From Phoronis australis (taxonomy: Eukaryota > Phoronida > Phoronidae): a DNA stretch of 62,067 nucleotides. Shown in pieces: positions 47,401 through 55,985 of this stretch. Each line of letters begins with the position of its first letter. Within the stretch, counting starts at the first letter, position 1. The notes under the pieces were generated by a model, which was not told the origin of the DNA, did no database searches, and saw only the letters and a list, made by a program, of their open reading frames with translations. A program made the position numbers and the translations under genes. Location: NCBI GenBank assembly GCA_002633005.1, contig NMRA01001016.1:1-62067 (forward strand). Reading direction: 5' to 3'.

Positions 47401-50020
47401 CTCAACCTTTTCTGCATTGAATGTTTTTGATATTTGACTAAACCCAAATCATTGCTTTCATGTACCAACTAATTAGTAATTTATGACCTCAAATATTGTT
47501 CTATCTTTTAGATTGTTATGAAAAGTATCATAAAAAGGCACATCTTTAAAACTGAATACGAGGACATGTCTACAGGTGAGAAGTACTTTGTTTCCTAAAA
47601 GATAGTTGTCAGCATTTTGAGCTCCAGTAGGCAGCGGGTGCGTGCCACTCACCCAATAATTTGTAACCTGGGACAAATGAGCGGCAAAGCTTATTAACGA
47701 TTGGGGTAAGGGCGAATTGACAGATTCTCACGTGGCAATTAATGGGGGGGCAGGGGCGGATCTAGGATTTTGAGTTATGGGGGCAGGGCATAGTATTAGG
47801 CAGGATTTTACCAGCCAGACATTCGCACCCCCGAACTGTCAAATGGAATCTTAGAGAATTTCAGGGGCCATGGCCTCCTTGCCGCCCCTCTAAATACGCC
47901 ACTGGGGGCACGACGTAAGGGCTAGCGGGTGGTGACGATTGCGGTGGCGACCGGGGAAGAGATTTTGTCGAGATTGAATGTGTATATATGCTCTTTCAAC
48001 GGTCTAAGATGTTTACGCATTAACTACAAGGCAGAAGTACTACAGTTGTTGCACAATTAAAGCGAAGGCAACCTTTTTCATGTCATTTTTAGCAAAAATA
48101 AGGTTTGCTGATTATCTCAGACATAATTTTCACTTATTTACTGCTTTTCGTAATTTAATTGATTACTCGTCGTCTACTCCGGAAGTGACGTTTTTGGAGG
48201 CAAGAATTTCGCGCCAATTTCTTTTCGTATAGTCCGACTGTGAGAGAAGTCGAGTCAGTCATTGTTGTGCCTCGGTTGTGATAAATTCGGTCGTCGTTTG
48301 CTTTTGCTTACGAGTCAGTCAACATGCCACGCTGTTGCTGCGTACTGGGATGTACTCATTATCGTCTCACGTACAGAGGAAGAACTGTCCCACTTGCCCG
48401 AGTGTCCCGCGACACACTCCCACTGGAGGGTGATCTGAGTACCCAAACTGCTTACATCCCGCCGTGTGACTCCCTCGCCACACACTTGGCACCTTCTAAA
48501 TAGCTCCAATACAAGTCCGCAATAAAGTTATCAAACTTTGGCTCACCGATCTGTTCACTGGATGACGAACTGTCCTCTTCACTGGGTGTCGAACTGGGCC
48601 TGTATTCACTCCCACTACTCAGCATCGCTACAGGGCTGATTACAGGCTCTGGGCTAGAGACAACAGCACAGGGCGAATCACTGCTAGTTCCCGGATGTGC
48701 ACGCAATGGGGGTACGTTCGGAGGCACAGGTGACAGTAGATGAAGTGCTCCAGTCAATGTATATAGACAGTGGCCACAGCTCGATCGCGAGGCTTCTCGC
48801 TTCAAAAACGCACTTTTCGGGGTTGGCGACGGGGCAATGCCGGCAATCAACAGCGACGGTATGGTACCCTTCTTCAGGCGTTATTTCGCAGGGACTTTCA
48901 TCAATTCAGCGTACATATCTCTATCGTAATCTGACGGCTGAAAATGCTTGCCACACACTCGGTAACCCTCCACTGCTTTGTACGTTGCCTGGACGGGTAG
49001 CGCTGCGTTCTTCACATGAACGAGCTAGCCAAGTACGGCGAAGTGTGTCATCCTTCGGAAAGCGACGCAAGGTACCCAAAGCGCGTGTGAGACGATAATG
49101 AGTACATCCCGGCACGTAGCAACAGCGTGGCATGTTGACTGACTTGTAAACAAAAGCAAATGACGACCGAACTTATCACAACCGAGGTAGAGCAATGACT
49201 GACTCGACAGCTCTCACAGTCAGACTATAACGAAAAGAAATTGGCGCGAAACTCTCTCCTCCCAGAAACGTCACTTCCGGAATAGAGGACGAAAAATTAA
49301 TCAAATTACGAACAGCTGTAATTAAGTGAAAAATGTGTCTGGGATAATGAACGAACCTTATTTTTGCTAAAAGTGACATGAAAAAAGGTTGCCTTTGCCT
49401 TTAAAGCTGCCACTCTCAGTGACTTGCTATCTATCTTGGCGTTTTCAGCTATTTTGCAAAGTTAAACTACAAAGATAAGCCGGCTTTTTGACAATGTCCA
49501 ATTCAGAATGTTGTAATTGCTTGTTTTAGGGGTTACCATGGAAGAACTTAAGCAGGACATCTCTAGCTTTAGATTTGAGACCTTGAATTCCCTTCAAGTA
49601 TCACCACCCGATAACGAAAGTCGTAGCCTTTCCAAGAGATTGCAAATCTTAGAAAGTGCAGTAGACAGCACCAGGACATCCCTCGAAACAATGCACGACA
49701 AACTGAACCACTTACTCACCAGACAAGCTAAGCAGATGGGAGGACTTACGCCTTCTTTAGAAAATTTGTTAGAACAACCGACGTCCAGTACCAGTAAGAA
49801 AAATGTCGGGAAACGTTGCTGGCAGAAAGTTCGTTCTCACGTGCTGGAAAATACGAACGCAAATGAACCAATTATGGAGGATGACGAGGATTCCGTAGTG
49901 TTTTACTTGACTGACGAAAACAAAAGAGACGGTCAATCACCGAAAAGAAGCAACTTGAACAAAAAGCATCTGCGCATTTCTATTCCCAGTGAAACTCCAT
50001 CAAAGGAGGCAAACGTGTGA
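31823..50020 (+). CDS. TRPC: TRPC-family cation channel (TRPC3/6/7-like), about 14 coding exons
   Basis: Plasma-membrane receptor- and store-operated cation channel subunit of the canonical TRP class; it would assemble as a tetramer and pass Na+ and Ca2+ downstream of phospholipase C. The exons join in consistent phase to about 965 residues, normal for TRPC. In order: basic N-terminus, ankyrin repeats, the TRP_2 region, a pre-S1 FVAHPTCQQKL segment, S1-S6, the TRP box EWKFAR, LPAPLNIIPSP, the CIRB-like region (RYQ..IMKSIIKRH), the EELKQDISSFRFE motif and a C-terminal coiled coil. SFSR, LPANEHFGP and IGYVLYGIYN-like sequences favour TRPC3/6/7. A 26-base gap hides part of one ankyrin exon. The usual LFW pore-helix triad reads MYW. 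Introns are 0.2-3.7 kb and hold several mobile elements. No in-frame stop is seen. Confidence 0.93.
32152..32310 (+). CDS. TRPC: TRPC exon: first ankyrin repeats
   Basis: TTTTGTAG acceptor, GTAAGT donor, phase 0 at both ends. It encodes FFYAVEFGDTPTVERFL and LLGRTPLRLAVANEHLE, which match the first and second ankyrin repeats of TRPC3/6/7. If the upstream exon is not used, translation could start at ATG 32161. Confidence 0.9.
32311..35389. other. TRPC intron before the gap exon
   Basis: About 3 kb without any supported exon. Open frames are short and unmatched. A region near 33700-34020 has a repeat-like look (CTCGAAAAAAGCTCGGTGG and similar phrases) but no second copy was located in the window. 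Confidence 0.5.
35390..35441. repeat. (GT)n microsatellite before an N gap
   Basis: Pure GT repeat of about 26 units, preceded by a short AT run, ending in 26 unresolved bases (35442-35467). The gap hides the splice acceptor and the first few codons of the next TRPC exon. Confidence 0.95.
35468..35934 (+). CDS. TRPC: TRPC exon: ankyrin repeats 2-4 and start of TRP_2 region (5' edge in gap)
   Basis: Encodes MLLEKTPLEAMYEALLIAI, then ITPLILASQYNRYEVVQLLL and KPHQYYCKCSTCKEK, the conserved cysteine-containing TRPC stretch, then DPIYTAFELGKELR of the TRP_2 region. Compared with TRPC6, about three residues (I/V-x-E) before the Met are missing, so the true acceptor is in the N run; the AG at 35468-35469 is probably the end of a GAG codon. 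Ends in phase 0 at a weak GTTGTT donor. Confidence 0.92.
36290..36481 (+). CDS. TRPC: TRPC exon: TRP_2 region continued
   Basis: TTTCTAG acceptor, GTACAG donor, 64 codons, phase 0. Encodes VEYLKLADQLSDYVVKLLD and AELETILN, the helical linker between ankyrin repeats and membrane domain in all TRPCs, followed by RLRMAIEFEEKK. Confidence 0.93.
36762..36929 (+). CDS. TRPC: TRPC exon: pre-S1 segment
   Basis: ACCGCCAG acceptor, GTCAGT donor, 56 codons, phase 0. Encodes FVAHPTCQQKL, almost identical to the pre-S1 sequence of TRPC6, then a hydrophobic helix (LFAFIMLVYPFLAGVYLVM). Confidence 0.95.
36930..37599. other. TRPC intron, pre-S1 to S1
   Basis: 670 bp, GTCAGT to GGTGCAG. Nothing recognised inside. 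Confidence 0.6.
37600..37840 (+). CDS. TRPC: TRPC exon: S1 and start of S2
   Basis: GGTGCAG acceptor, GTAAAA donor, 241 bp, ends in phase 1. Contains KTPCVKLIAQSTYFIVFLVL (S1), an extracellular loop and MVYLFVMCFVAG, the first half of S2. Confidence 0.93.
37841..38341. other. TRPC intron inside S2
   Basis: 501 bp, phase 1, splitting a glycine codon in S2. Nothing recognised inside. Confidence 0.6.
38342..38581 (+). CDS. TRPC: TRPC exon: S2-S3
   Basis: GATTCCAG acceptor, GTAGGA donor, phase 1 at both ends. Encodes LFYQECQQIFHDGVRMYFSS and FYNVFDTCMMVGYIASFALK. The ECQQIF..G segment matches the S2-S3 linker E-x-K-E-[IM]-W of TRPCs. Confidence 0.93.
38582..41378. other. TRPC intron between S3 and S4
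   Basis: 2.8 kb, phase 1. Positions 39170-39480 resemble a repeat (starting TTAAAGGAGCATGTCACCC). At 40295-40652 one frame stays open and reads LSFTGYQFEPEYSDGEI, which loosely resembles the start of a P2X7-intracellular-domain-like family; the zinc-binding cysteine part of that family is absent, so this is only a possible fragment. Confidence 0.45.
41379..41530 (+). CDS. TRPC: TRPC exon: S4 and S4-S5 linker
   Basis: CATTCCAG acceptor, GTAAGA donor. Enters in phase 1, leaves in phase 0. Encodes RMYWRNHDPYILSEILFGFA, NVLSFSRTSSLLPANEHFGP and MQISLARMLK, very close to the TRPC3/6/7 sequence. Confidence 0.95.
42115..42185. repeat. Short minisatellite, ~24-bp unit
   Basis: Three imperfect units built on CGGACCTTCAGATGGAAGGA. 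The unit length is not an exact multiple in all copies, so there is no coding meaning. Confidence 0.75.
42435..42551. repeat. Near-perfect foldback with duplicated loop
   Basis: Arms 42435-42477 and 42494-42535 are inverted copies with about three mismatches and one 1-base gap. The 16-base loop GAGTCTATTGTAACTT at 42478-42493 is repeated exactly right after the second arm at 42536-42551. The order is thus arm, loop, inverted arm, loop. Confidence 0.9.
42639..42799 (+). CDS. TRPC: TRPC exon: S5 and outer loop
   Basis: ACCCTCAG acceptor, GTAAGT donor, leaves in phase 2. Encodes DFFKFMFILVVIYFSFLVG (S5) and a charged turret with an N-glycosylation-like NVT. Confidence 0.94.
42835..43160. repeat. 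Third, partial copy of the 7-kb repeat
   Basis: Diverged relative of 5054-5430 and 55610-55985 in the same orientation. Shared words include CAGCATCACTAAACCTT, CACAATCGA-AAATTC-like sequence, GTACCCAGCGC and AACCAGGGGAAAA. It sits in the TRPC intron right after the S5 exon. Confidence 0.75.
43330..43745 (-). pseudogene. Penelope-like GIY-YIG endonuclease fragment (left arm)
   Basis: On the minus strand the sequence encodes, over two frames, YGIMCEDK, ESYVGET, SRMGQHRRLSYG and THINTARHSFETTDVFWIV. This is the GIY-YIG endonuclease of Penelope-like retroelements (the YGI and YVG positions fit GIY and YIG). It is broken by at least one frameshift. A related copy lies head to head with it at 43811-44205. 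Confidence 0.8.
43811..44205 (+). pseudogene. Penelope-like GIY-YIG endonuclease fragment (right arm)
   Basis: On the plus strand: DGTMCENKGLTESYVGETK, then SLRSRMN, a TAG at 43933-43935, and in the same frame VRILDREENWLNRDVKESIY and ERDECPSLNR, typical for the C-terminal half of the same endonuclease. It lacks the HSF-containing middle, so it carries an internal deletion. Confidence 0.8.
44654..44852 (+). CDS. TRPC: TRPC exon: pore helix, filter and S6
   Basis: CCTTTCAG acceptor, GTAAGT donor, enters in phase 2 and leaves in phase 0. Encodes TMYWVLFGMGEPNVVEL (pore helix and filter region), then AGYILYGIYNIVMVILLLNM and LIAMMTRSF (S6). The position of the conserved TRPC LFW triad is MYW. 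The glutamate after FGMG matches the TRPC3/6 FGLSE position. Confidence 0.95.
44853..45180. other. TRPC intron between S6 and TRP box
   Basis: 328 bp, phase 0, GTAAGT to TTTCAG. Nothing recognised inside. Confidence 0.65.
45181..45375 (+). CDS. TRPC: TRPC exon: TRP box
   Basis: GTATTTCAG acceptor, GTAAGC donor, 65 codons, phase 0. Encodes SDIEWKFARSQLYMDYI (TRP box) and GNTLPAPLNIIPSP, then a basic linker with CCKRKPLPKDLPDIEE. Confidence 0.95.
45376..46955. other. TRPC intron after the TRP-box exon
   Basis: 1.6 kb, phase 0. Contains a CT-repeat at 46137-46215 with one N. If the donor at 45376 is not used, the frame runs to TAG at 45421-45423, giving a shorter tail without the CIRB region; this would be a possible alternative C-terminus. 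Confidence 0.5.
46137..46215. repeat. (CT)n microsatellite
   Basis: Run of TCTC with a few interruptions and one unresolved base at 46191. Confidence 0.9.
46956..47087 (+). CDS. TRPC: TRPC exon: cytoplasmic linker
   Basis: TTAATCAG acceptor, GTGAGT donor, 44 codons, phase 0. Little conserved except the final KRYQ, which leads into the CIRB-like region of the next exon, as in TRPC6 (PRQYQKIMKRL). Confidence 0.85.
47512..47575 (+). CDS. TRPC: TRPC exon: CIRB-like region
   Basis: CTTTTAG acceptor, GTGAGA donor, leaves in phase 1. Encodes IVMKSIIKRHIFKTEYEDM, corresponding to the calmodulin/IP3-receptor-binding segment of TRPCs (basic amphipathic helix). Confidence 0.88.
47751..47904. mobile_element. 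hAT-like MITE in a TRPC intron
   Basis: 154 bp with ends CAGGGGCGGATCTAGG and, on the other strand, CAGTGGCGTATTTAGAG. CAGNGGCG termini are usual for hAT-type elements, which make 8-bp duplications; the flanks here are G-rich and show no exact duplication. It shares its left part with 24206-24310. Confidence 0.75.
48056..49406 (-). mobile_element. THAP-domain element with ~330-bp inverted arms
   Basis: 48056-48385 and 49070-49406 are inverted copies of each other at about 90% by eye, and together they enclose a minus-strand THAP-domain coding region. Both arms contain the ATG and the first codons of the THAP sequence (MPRCCYVPGC on the right arm, MPRCCCVLGC on the left), each reading inwards. 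It lies in the last TRPC intron. THAP domains occur in P-element-type transposases, which supports a transposon origin, but I see no transposase catalytic region; the piece is either non-autonomous or an inverted-duplicated fragment. Confidence 0.75.
48452..49133 (-). pseudogene. THAP-domain protein, broken frame
   Basis: From ATG at 49133 on the minus strand: CCYVPGC gives the first two zinc-binding Cys, then LRRFPKDDTLRRTWL, the conserved FPKD and W of THAP. After a frame change near 48965 the second Cys-His pair appears as VCGKHFQPSDYDRDM, and then LKKGTIPSL, matching the THAP end L-K-x-G-[AT]-x-P. A further frame carries a serine- and proline-rich tail down to 48452. So all four metal ligands are present, but not in one frame. 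Cellular function is not implied. Confidence 0.7.
49530..50020 (+). CDS. TRPC: TRPC last coding exon: coiled-coil tail
   Basis: TGTTTTAG acceptor in phase 1. Starts with MEELKQDISSFRFETL, a hallmark of the TRPC C-terminus, then a heptad-rich stretch (KRLQILESAVDSTRTSLETM) for tetramer assembly, and a hydrophilic tail ending at TGA 50018-50020. Confidence 0.92.
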
Positions 50021-53000
50021 TAGCATGGCTTCAAAATGGGATTTGTGGTAGGAACATTAATTAGGTGTCATAAATCTGCTCTAATACGACTTGCTTGTTA
50101 AGCTCACCCTATCATGTCGGACTCTGTGGATGCCAGCCAAGTTGACATCACAATATCAGTTGCATAATTGTTTTCATAGTACTGTGTGTCTCTGCAAATC
50201 ACTCTCAAAACCTTTTGCCAGTGAAAATAAATGAATACTTGGACGACGAAGTGATACTACATGTGAGGAATAATACTCGACAGTATAAGTATTATAATAC
50301 CTCAAGTGAACATAGTAATGTATTTACAGTGTCAATAAGTGCAAACTATTTCAATAGTAGTTTTTCGTCAAGCTTAATTTATACAAGGCATGTAGAGTTA
50401 TATTGTTACGTCAAACTTTCACGGAGACGCTCTCACTCGTGACAATTAGGTATTAGAATTAAATTAGTGTTCGAAGCCTGTCTCTGGGGTCTCTCGACTT
50501 GAGCATAGAGTGAAATATTCTATGTCAATACAAACCAGCAATATTCATAGCTGTAGCCGACTCCGAGTTTGTATCTCTTGAGCCATCACTTTTTCATTTG
50601 AAGTCACCAGGTCACTGGGTTCAAAAATGTGTCCATGGCTTAGTTTTTCTGAGAGGCACACTCATGGCTTTGATGACATCAGACTGGTTGGATACATAAT
50701 TAATCCTAATTTCTACAGTTTGTTATGTTGTAAATTACTACAACCCTCTGTGTTGTAGTGCTTTATGTGCTGTCACTACCCGACCGCGTCCCGAGTACGG
50801 CTCTCAACTTAACACTTACATGTACGGTCTGGTTTGATTCACCTTGTCCACCGCGTATCCCCCGAACTGTATCTCGGATGAGGGCATGACATGGCATTCC
50901 ATTTGCGGTATTCTTTAGTGGCAAAACGCAAACAAATAAATCATTTATGTTATGTTAAGCTACGACTCTCTTAAACAAGCCTGGGTTGCACCGATCTTCA
51001 CTGGAAAAAGGATTACCGGTAATTCATTTCACCCAGGTTACATCTGCTCTAGGCAATTGCCATCCAACTAGGACCGCCATAAGCTGAAGTAATACCTCGC
51101 TCAGTCTTAACCAACAGAGCCACGATGCTATAAATGTATTTTAAGCATAAAAGGATGCCATGGTCTTCGATATCTTTAAACACCTACAACGCGAGCAAAT
51201 ACTTTTTTTGATATTTGGAACGCATCTCTTCATTCGTCAGTGAATCGTTTTGTCTAGGTATGGTTGAGTTTCAAGTACTAGCGAACTCTGACGGATCATC
51301 AGTCTACTGCGGTGGTAATTTGCTCCCGAGTTCATGGAGTCAGAACTCCGGCGCTGCTGATTAAAAAGTACACGCTATAGACATGCGCACTGGTGCGGAA
51401 AACAGAAATGAATGACTCAGTTTCAGAATTCGTTGACGCAGCAAAGCACTATCCAAACAATGTTCGAGTTGGGAAGATTTAAAGACTCCAACTGCCTCCA
51501 CAGGAGTCCTACACTTGAAAGGCTCACGATTTTTTTATTAAATGTAGTAAAAAACAAACGTAGTTTCATATATTAATCCGATTTGCCATTTCCGCTGAGA
51601 TACAATGTTCAGAAGTCAGACAATTTTTAACATTTTTGCTAGGGTTCTACATAAGTTTAAGGCATTCAATGAGGATTTTCTACCTTATTTAGTGCCTAAC
51701 CCGAGACTAGCGCAAAGTGATCGCCTTGAAAACTACATACGATTTCTGTTTGCGTTGATCAGAGACTGAGTTAGACGCACGTGACGGCAGGTAAAACACT
51801 TCTGGGAAAACACCTCATTTCGGATATATGTTGGTATAGTGGGCTAAAACAATCGTGTACGAGGTTGGCAGTTTCAATTCTGAGCTGGCACTTTCAATGG
51901 AGCAAAGTAGATGGGACGAATACAACTGGGCACGTGCACGCCTTGTTTAAAGATAAGATTCAATGGGAGAAAGGACATTGAGTCTAAGTGGCCGGTGCAA
52001 CGTGAAGAATGAGTTCAGTTTCTTAGTGTTGACTGAATAGACTGAGAACAGGGAGATGACTGGTAGCACGGCCACTAAATCTTGGGTTCTGCATAGACAC
52101 TTCATTAGTGGCGACTGTAGTTTGCTACTGTTCTGAGTTCACAGAACCCGCCCGGGATTTGGCTTGGAAAGTTGTAGTTCGCGACATGACAAGACGATAT
52201 TCGCTTGTTTAGTATGTCTGGGTTCGGACCCAGATCAATAAAATGAAAATCACAAATTAAAAACAACCAATAATTAGGCCAGATCTAAGTATCGCTGTAA
52301 ATTACTAAGTACTTAANGACTTTACTGTTTTGTTTATCATCCCAAAGGTAACTAAAATGCATAGTATGGTTAAAATCGGTGACATTGGGTTTATCACCCC
52401 TCTGGGCATTTTTGCCTGCTGTGAGCCGTACTTCACTCTTAAAAATTGTTGCCTGGCCACGGGCATGGTCAATCGTACAGTAACGCTTACCTACTGATCC
52501 CCGAGAGCAAACAATGGGTGCACTTGCTCTTCTTATTTTTTTTTAGGGACGGAGGCAAATGCAGAACTTGATACAGTGCTGTACATGTAGCTCCTCTAAC
52601 ATCTAGTTTTGACTTAAGGACATTTAGGCATTGGGATCTATATTTTTGATTTTCTTCAGACTCCTGTATAGCGTGCGGTGTCATCGTAAGCCTTGTCTAC
52701 ACACTCCTTATAATCGCACGATTTCGTATGACGACTAATTTAGATAATCAAAGTGGTTGGCTCTTATCGAGCTAATGACGTACACAACTGTACTCCAATA
52801 TTAGTATACGGCGTAACTTATACACGAATCCCGTGCAGCGAGACGAGAAGAACAGTATGCACCCCTCACTCTTTTGTCCTATACAAGTTCGTGTTTGATA
52901 GATCGTGTTTTGGGAACGCTGGTAATGGATCACATGCGTGGTAGCGGCAATTACTCGCTCTGTGATGATCCGTAGCATTCAGCAGTTCCACAGTCGTATA

Positions 53001-53428
53001 GGTTCAAGTCTGACACGAGTATTTTTGACCGACTCGGGGTATCCATTTGTTATAACAGGCGGCATGGAGTTCATGTAGCACTTTGGGAAAAGTTTATCTT
53101 TCACATACATGTAAAACCAACATGCATGAGTTGGTCAGGCAAGATATGATCTTTGTCTCGTGTCAATATGGCTTCCGTGTGATCCTATCTGTACCTGCTC
53201 AAGGCAACACATTAAATTATCAATTTGTAAATGTATTAAGACATCCCTAGTTAACATTGTTGTCTGATTACAAATGCCATTTTACCTGATACTCAGTGGC
53301 TAACACACTGGCCGAGTTTGGGGATGTGAACTTTCCACCTGTTTAAGAACAATTGGTTTTTCCAAGTATGTTAACAAATCTACACATATTGAGGAGGTTT
53401 CAGTGGTTTAACTCGCTATTTATACATC
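50021..53428. other. TRPC 3' flank and intergenic DNA
   Basis: The TRPC 3' untranslated region should begin here. AATAAA hexamers at 50226-50231 and 50935-50940 are possible polyadenylation signals. 52368-52440 is a second copy of the dispersed repeat found at 15822-15890. One N lies at 52317. Nothing else was recognised. Confidence 0.45.
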
Positions 53429-53888
53429 ATGGAAGTAGGCCTATCGGAGAAATGGCCGAGTTCATTCGTCTCACAAAATAACGGCAACGTGACTACTTGT
53501 TCACTGAGTAATTCAACCGTCTTTCACAAGATCGCAGATATAGCAACGGCCTTCAGCTGCGTAAGTTCTATTTTAGCCGCCTTTGGGATTGTCATATGCT
53601 ACACTTGGTTTCCGGCTCTGTTACTGTACCTTACTCTAGCAGACTTTTTGACAGCTTCCGGAAATTTGGCCGGACTTACACGTGATATCATTTTGCAGTA
53701 GCAGCGCCAACCTTACAGACGCTATGGAGACTCTGTGTATTGCTCAAAGCATAGTTAGAACTTACTCCAGCATGTGTTCTTTTTCTGGACGGCAGCCATT
53801 TCATATTTTATCTTATTACCTGTGGCGAAGAACTGGTTTGAAACCAAGTTCTTGGTCACCTGTAACGTGATCTATTGGTTCGTGCCAG
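53429..53888 (+). pseudogene. GPR157-like: GPR157-like receptor, 5' part, with two frame breaks
   Basis: Starts at ATG 53429. Residues include an N-terminus with N-glycosylation-like sites, a hydrophobic TM1 (AFSCVSSILAAFGIVICYTW), TM2 LLLYLTLADFLTASGN matching the LFLSLADLLSA of GPR157, then TM3 in a second frame (SSANLTDAMETLCIAQSI) and back in the first frame as CSFFWTAAISYFILL, matching the SSFFWTVAIALYLYL of GPR157. TM4 follows (FLVTCNVIYWFVPG) and ends at a good GTAATT donor after 53888. The two shifts (near 53690, and in a T-run near 53780) may be real mutations or sequencing errors. TM5-7 exons are not seen; the 7-kb repeat begins 560 bp downstream. Confidence 0.65.
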
Positions 53889-54449
53889 GTAATTACAATA
53901 CGTTGGCTTACGTAGTTCTAAACAATTTAAAATTTACTTTCGCGTCTCAGAATTTATAATCTTTGCACTGAGAAATTGTTGATATCAAGTTATTTTCCAG
54001 CTCCGCACTCTCTAAATTTAATCTGAGATTAGCACTTTTCTTAAAATATTGTTTGTAATAATTTTAACAATTTATATAAAGCCTAAAAAGTCAATAAATA
54101 TGGATGCAGTGGTAATTAAAACATGAAAACAGGCATTGAGATAATCTGGATGATAAAATACTTAGTGTGGTTTTAAAACTTCGTATATATGTATATTACG
54201 AGGTTGTTGTTGAATGAATGTTGTCGGAGTAAACAGTTACATGTCCTTTGGTGAATAATATTTTGTGATAAAAAATTTACATGACCTGTCTGTAGCAGAA
54301 TTTCACGACAGTATAGTTCCTTTCGAAGGGAGGCAACGTACTAACTACAGACGATTACATTGGTGTCGCTGTAGAACTAATACGGGATGGGGCTGGGGAT
54401 GTTCTTTGGACTCAAAACACTGACGAGAAAAACTAATGTGATCACGTGC
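53889..54449. other. Spacer between receptor fragment and copy B
   Basis: A+T-rich; starts with a good splice donor, so it may be an intron of the receptor gene. Nothing else recognised. Confidence 0.4.
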
Positions 54450-54921
54450 TTCTGTAATTATTCGTTGTGGAGGTTTTCCTGAGATTCGATCGTCACACCC
54501 TTTCTGTTTTGAAATGAATTTTTGTGAAGTACCTCTTGCAGGAGGTGGGGTGACAATCAGATGGCACCAGTATTTCGTTCTGAATTATACGGGTATACTT
54601 TCATTTTCAGATAGTCCACCATTCTCGAGGGGGGGGGGGGGCTGTGGGGACACCTGGAATCATTGTCACTCTTTTTTATGTATTACAGCAAAAGTCACGA
54701 ATTATTGCCCGACAGGCCGGGATCGACTTGGCGAGAGGTGGGAAAAATAGCAGACCGGTCAGCAAATTTTTGATTGACCGGCAGCAGACCCGTGTATTGT
54801 CGACTTCACCGAGTGCCCAGATTTCAATACAGATTCCTCTCTCAAATTTTGGCTTCCAATGCAATCAACCATTACCAAAGTCACACATTTATCACTCGTC
54901 GGTTATTTCCGTTAGTCTTAG

Positions 54922-55250
54922 GCCCTGTCCATACGAATCTGTTTTTGAGAACGCAACTTTTTTATTGCGTCGCAAACAAGTTCTCTGTCCACACCACTCT
55001 GTTTTCACATGGTTTTATAAAGTTTTCCATCCACACCAAATACGATCGGAAACGCAAATTACTCTTCTTTGTGTTTTCAAAAACTCCTTCCACACATATG
55101 ATCAGGTGAGGTCGGCCATGGTTTACAAAAAGTTTCGTTTTGTCTGTCCACGCAAATATAGTGGAAACGGCGATTTAAAAAAGACTGTGGCGATTTCGCT
55201 TGTGCGTACAAAGCGCTTTCAAATATTTGTGATTTTGGTTGTTGAATTTA
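54922..55250. repeat. CGTTTTC-rich MITE-like block, copy B
   Basis: Counterpart of 4383-4705 in the other copy of the duplication, starting GCCCTGTCCATACGAATC. Confidence 0.5.
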
Positions 55251-55609
55251 GTTGATACGTAACATAAGCAATTTCAAAAATTCGTATTTGCCGACTGCGT
55301 GTAATCAAAGTAGGACACCAGAGCATGGATAGCAGAATGTATCCGACCCAAGTGACGACCGCAATGGAACACAACTCCATAATATGTCCAAATATCAAAC
55401 GCCTCTATACGACACTGTTGACCTTGTGCACTTACGGCACTCAGGGTCATGTCATAATGAAAAGTTTACTTGTGGTTAAAAACAGACTTCATGCATCACT
55501 TAGCACAATTAGTGTTTGCTAACAAGAAATTTATGCGTTTTGCATTAACACATAATTGGCATGCATTATGTATTTTTAAATACTTAAAAGTGTTTAAAAC
55601 CATCATTTT

Positions 55610-55985
55610 CCTTGTTTTGACAAATGAAAATTTTTCAGCATCACTAAACCTTACTTTACGGCACTGCATATCACAATCGAGAATTCCACATTCCAAAAAA
55701 CGAGAAAATAAAAGAAAGGCGAATTCAATGAAAAGCTTTTTTGTACCTTCACGAATATTAGTGTTACGTATAAACGTACCCAGCGCCAATGTGTTATGAC
55801 CATCAACACGCGAGTTTCTTGTACAAACTTATACCATATCTCGCTTCTCGATGTCCCGCGAGAAAGCGAAGAGCCACAGCTTGGTCAAGCACTAAGTTGT
55901 CACTGAAAACCCCTATAAATAAACACCTCGCCATTCCTTTTCATATCATTAATCCCAGGAAAACGAGCGGTTGACCGAACACAAT
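55610..55985. repeat. Sub-repeat, copy B
   Basis: Counterpart of 5054-5430; third relative at 42835-43160. Confidence 0.7.

Noticed and set aside
50215-50442. Small gene after TRPC
   Set aside because: The frame has no motif, begins without an ATG at its first codon and overlaps a likely polyadenylation signal of TRPC.
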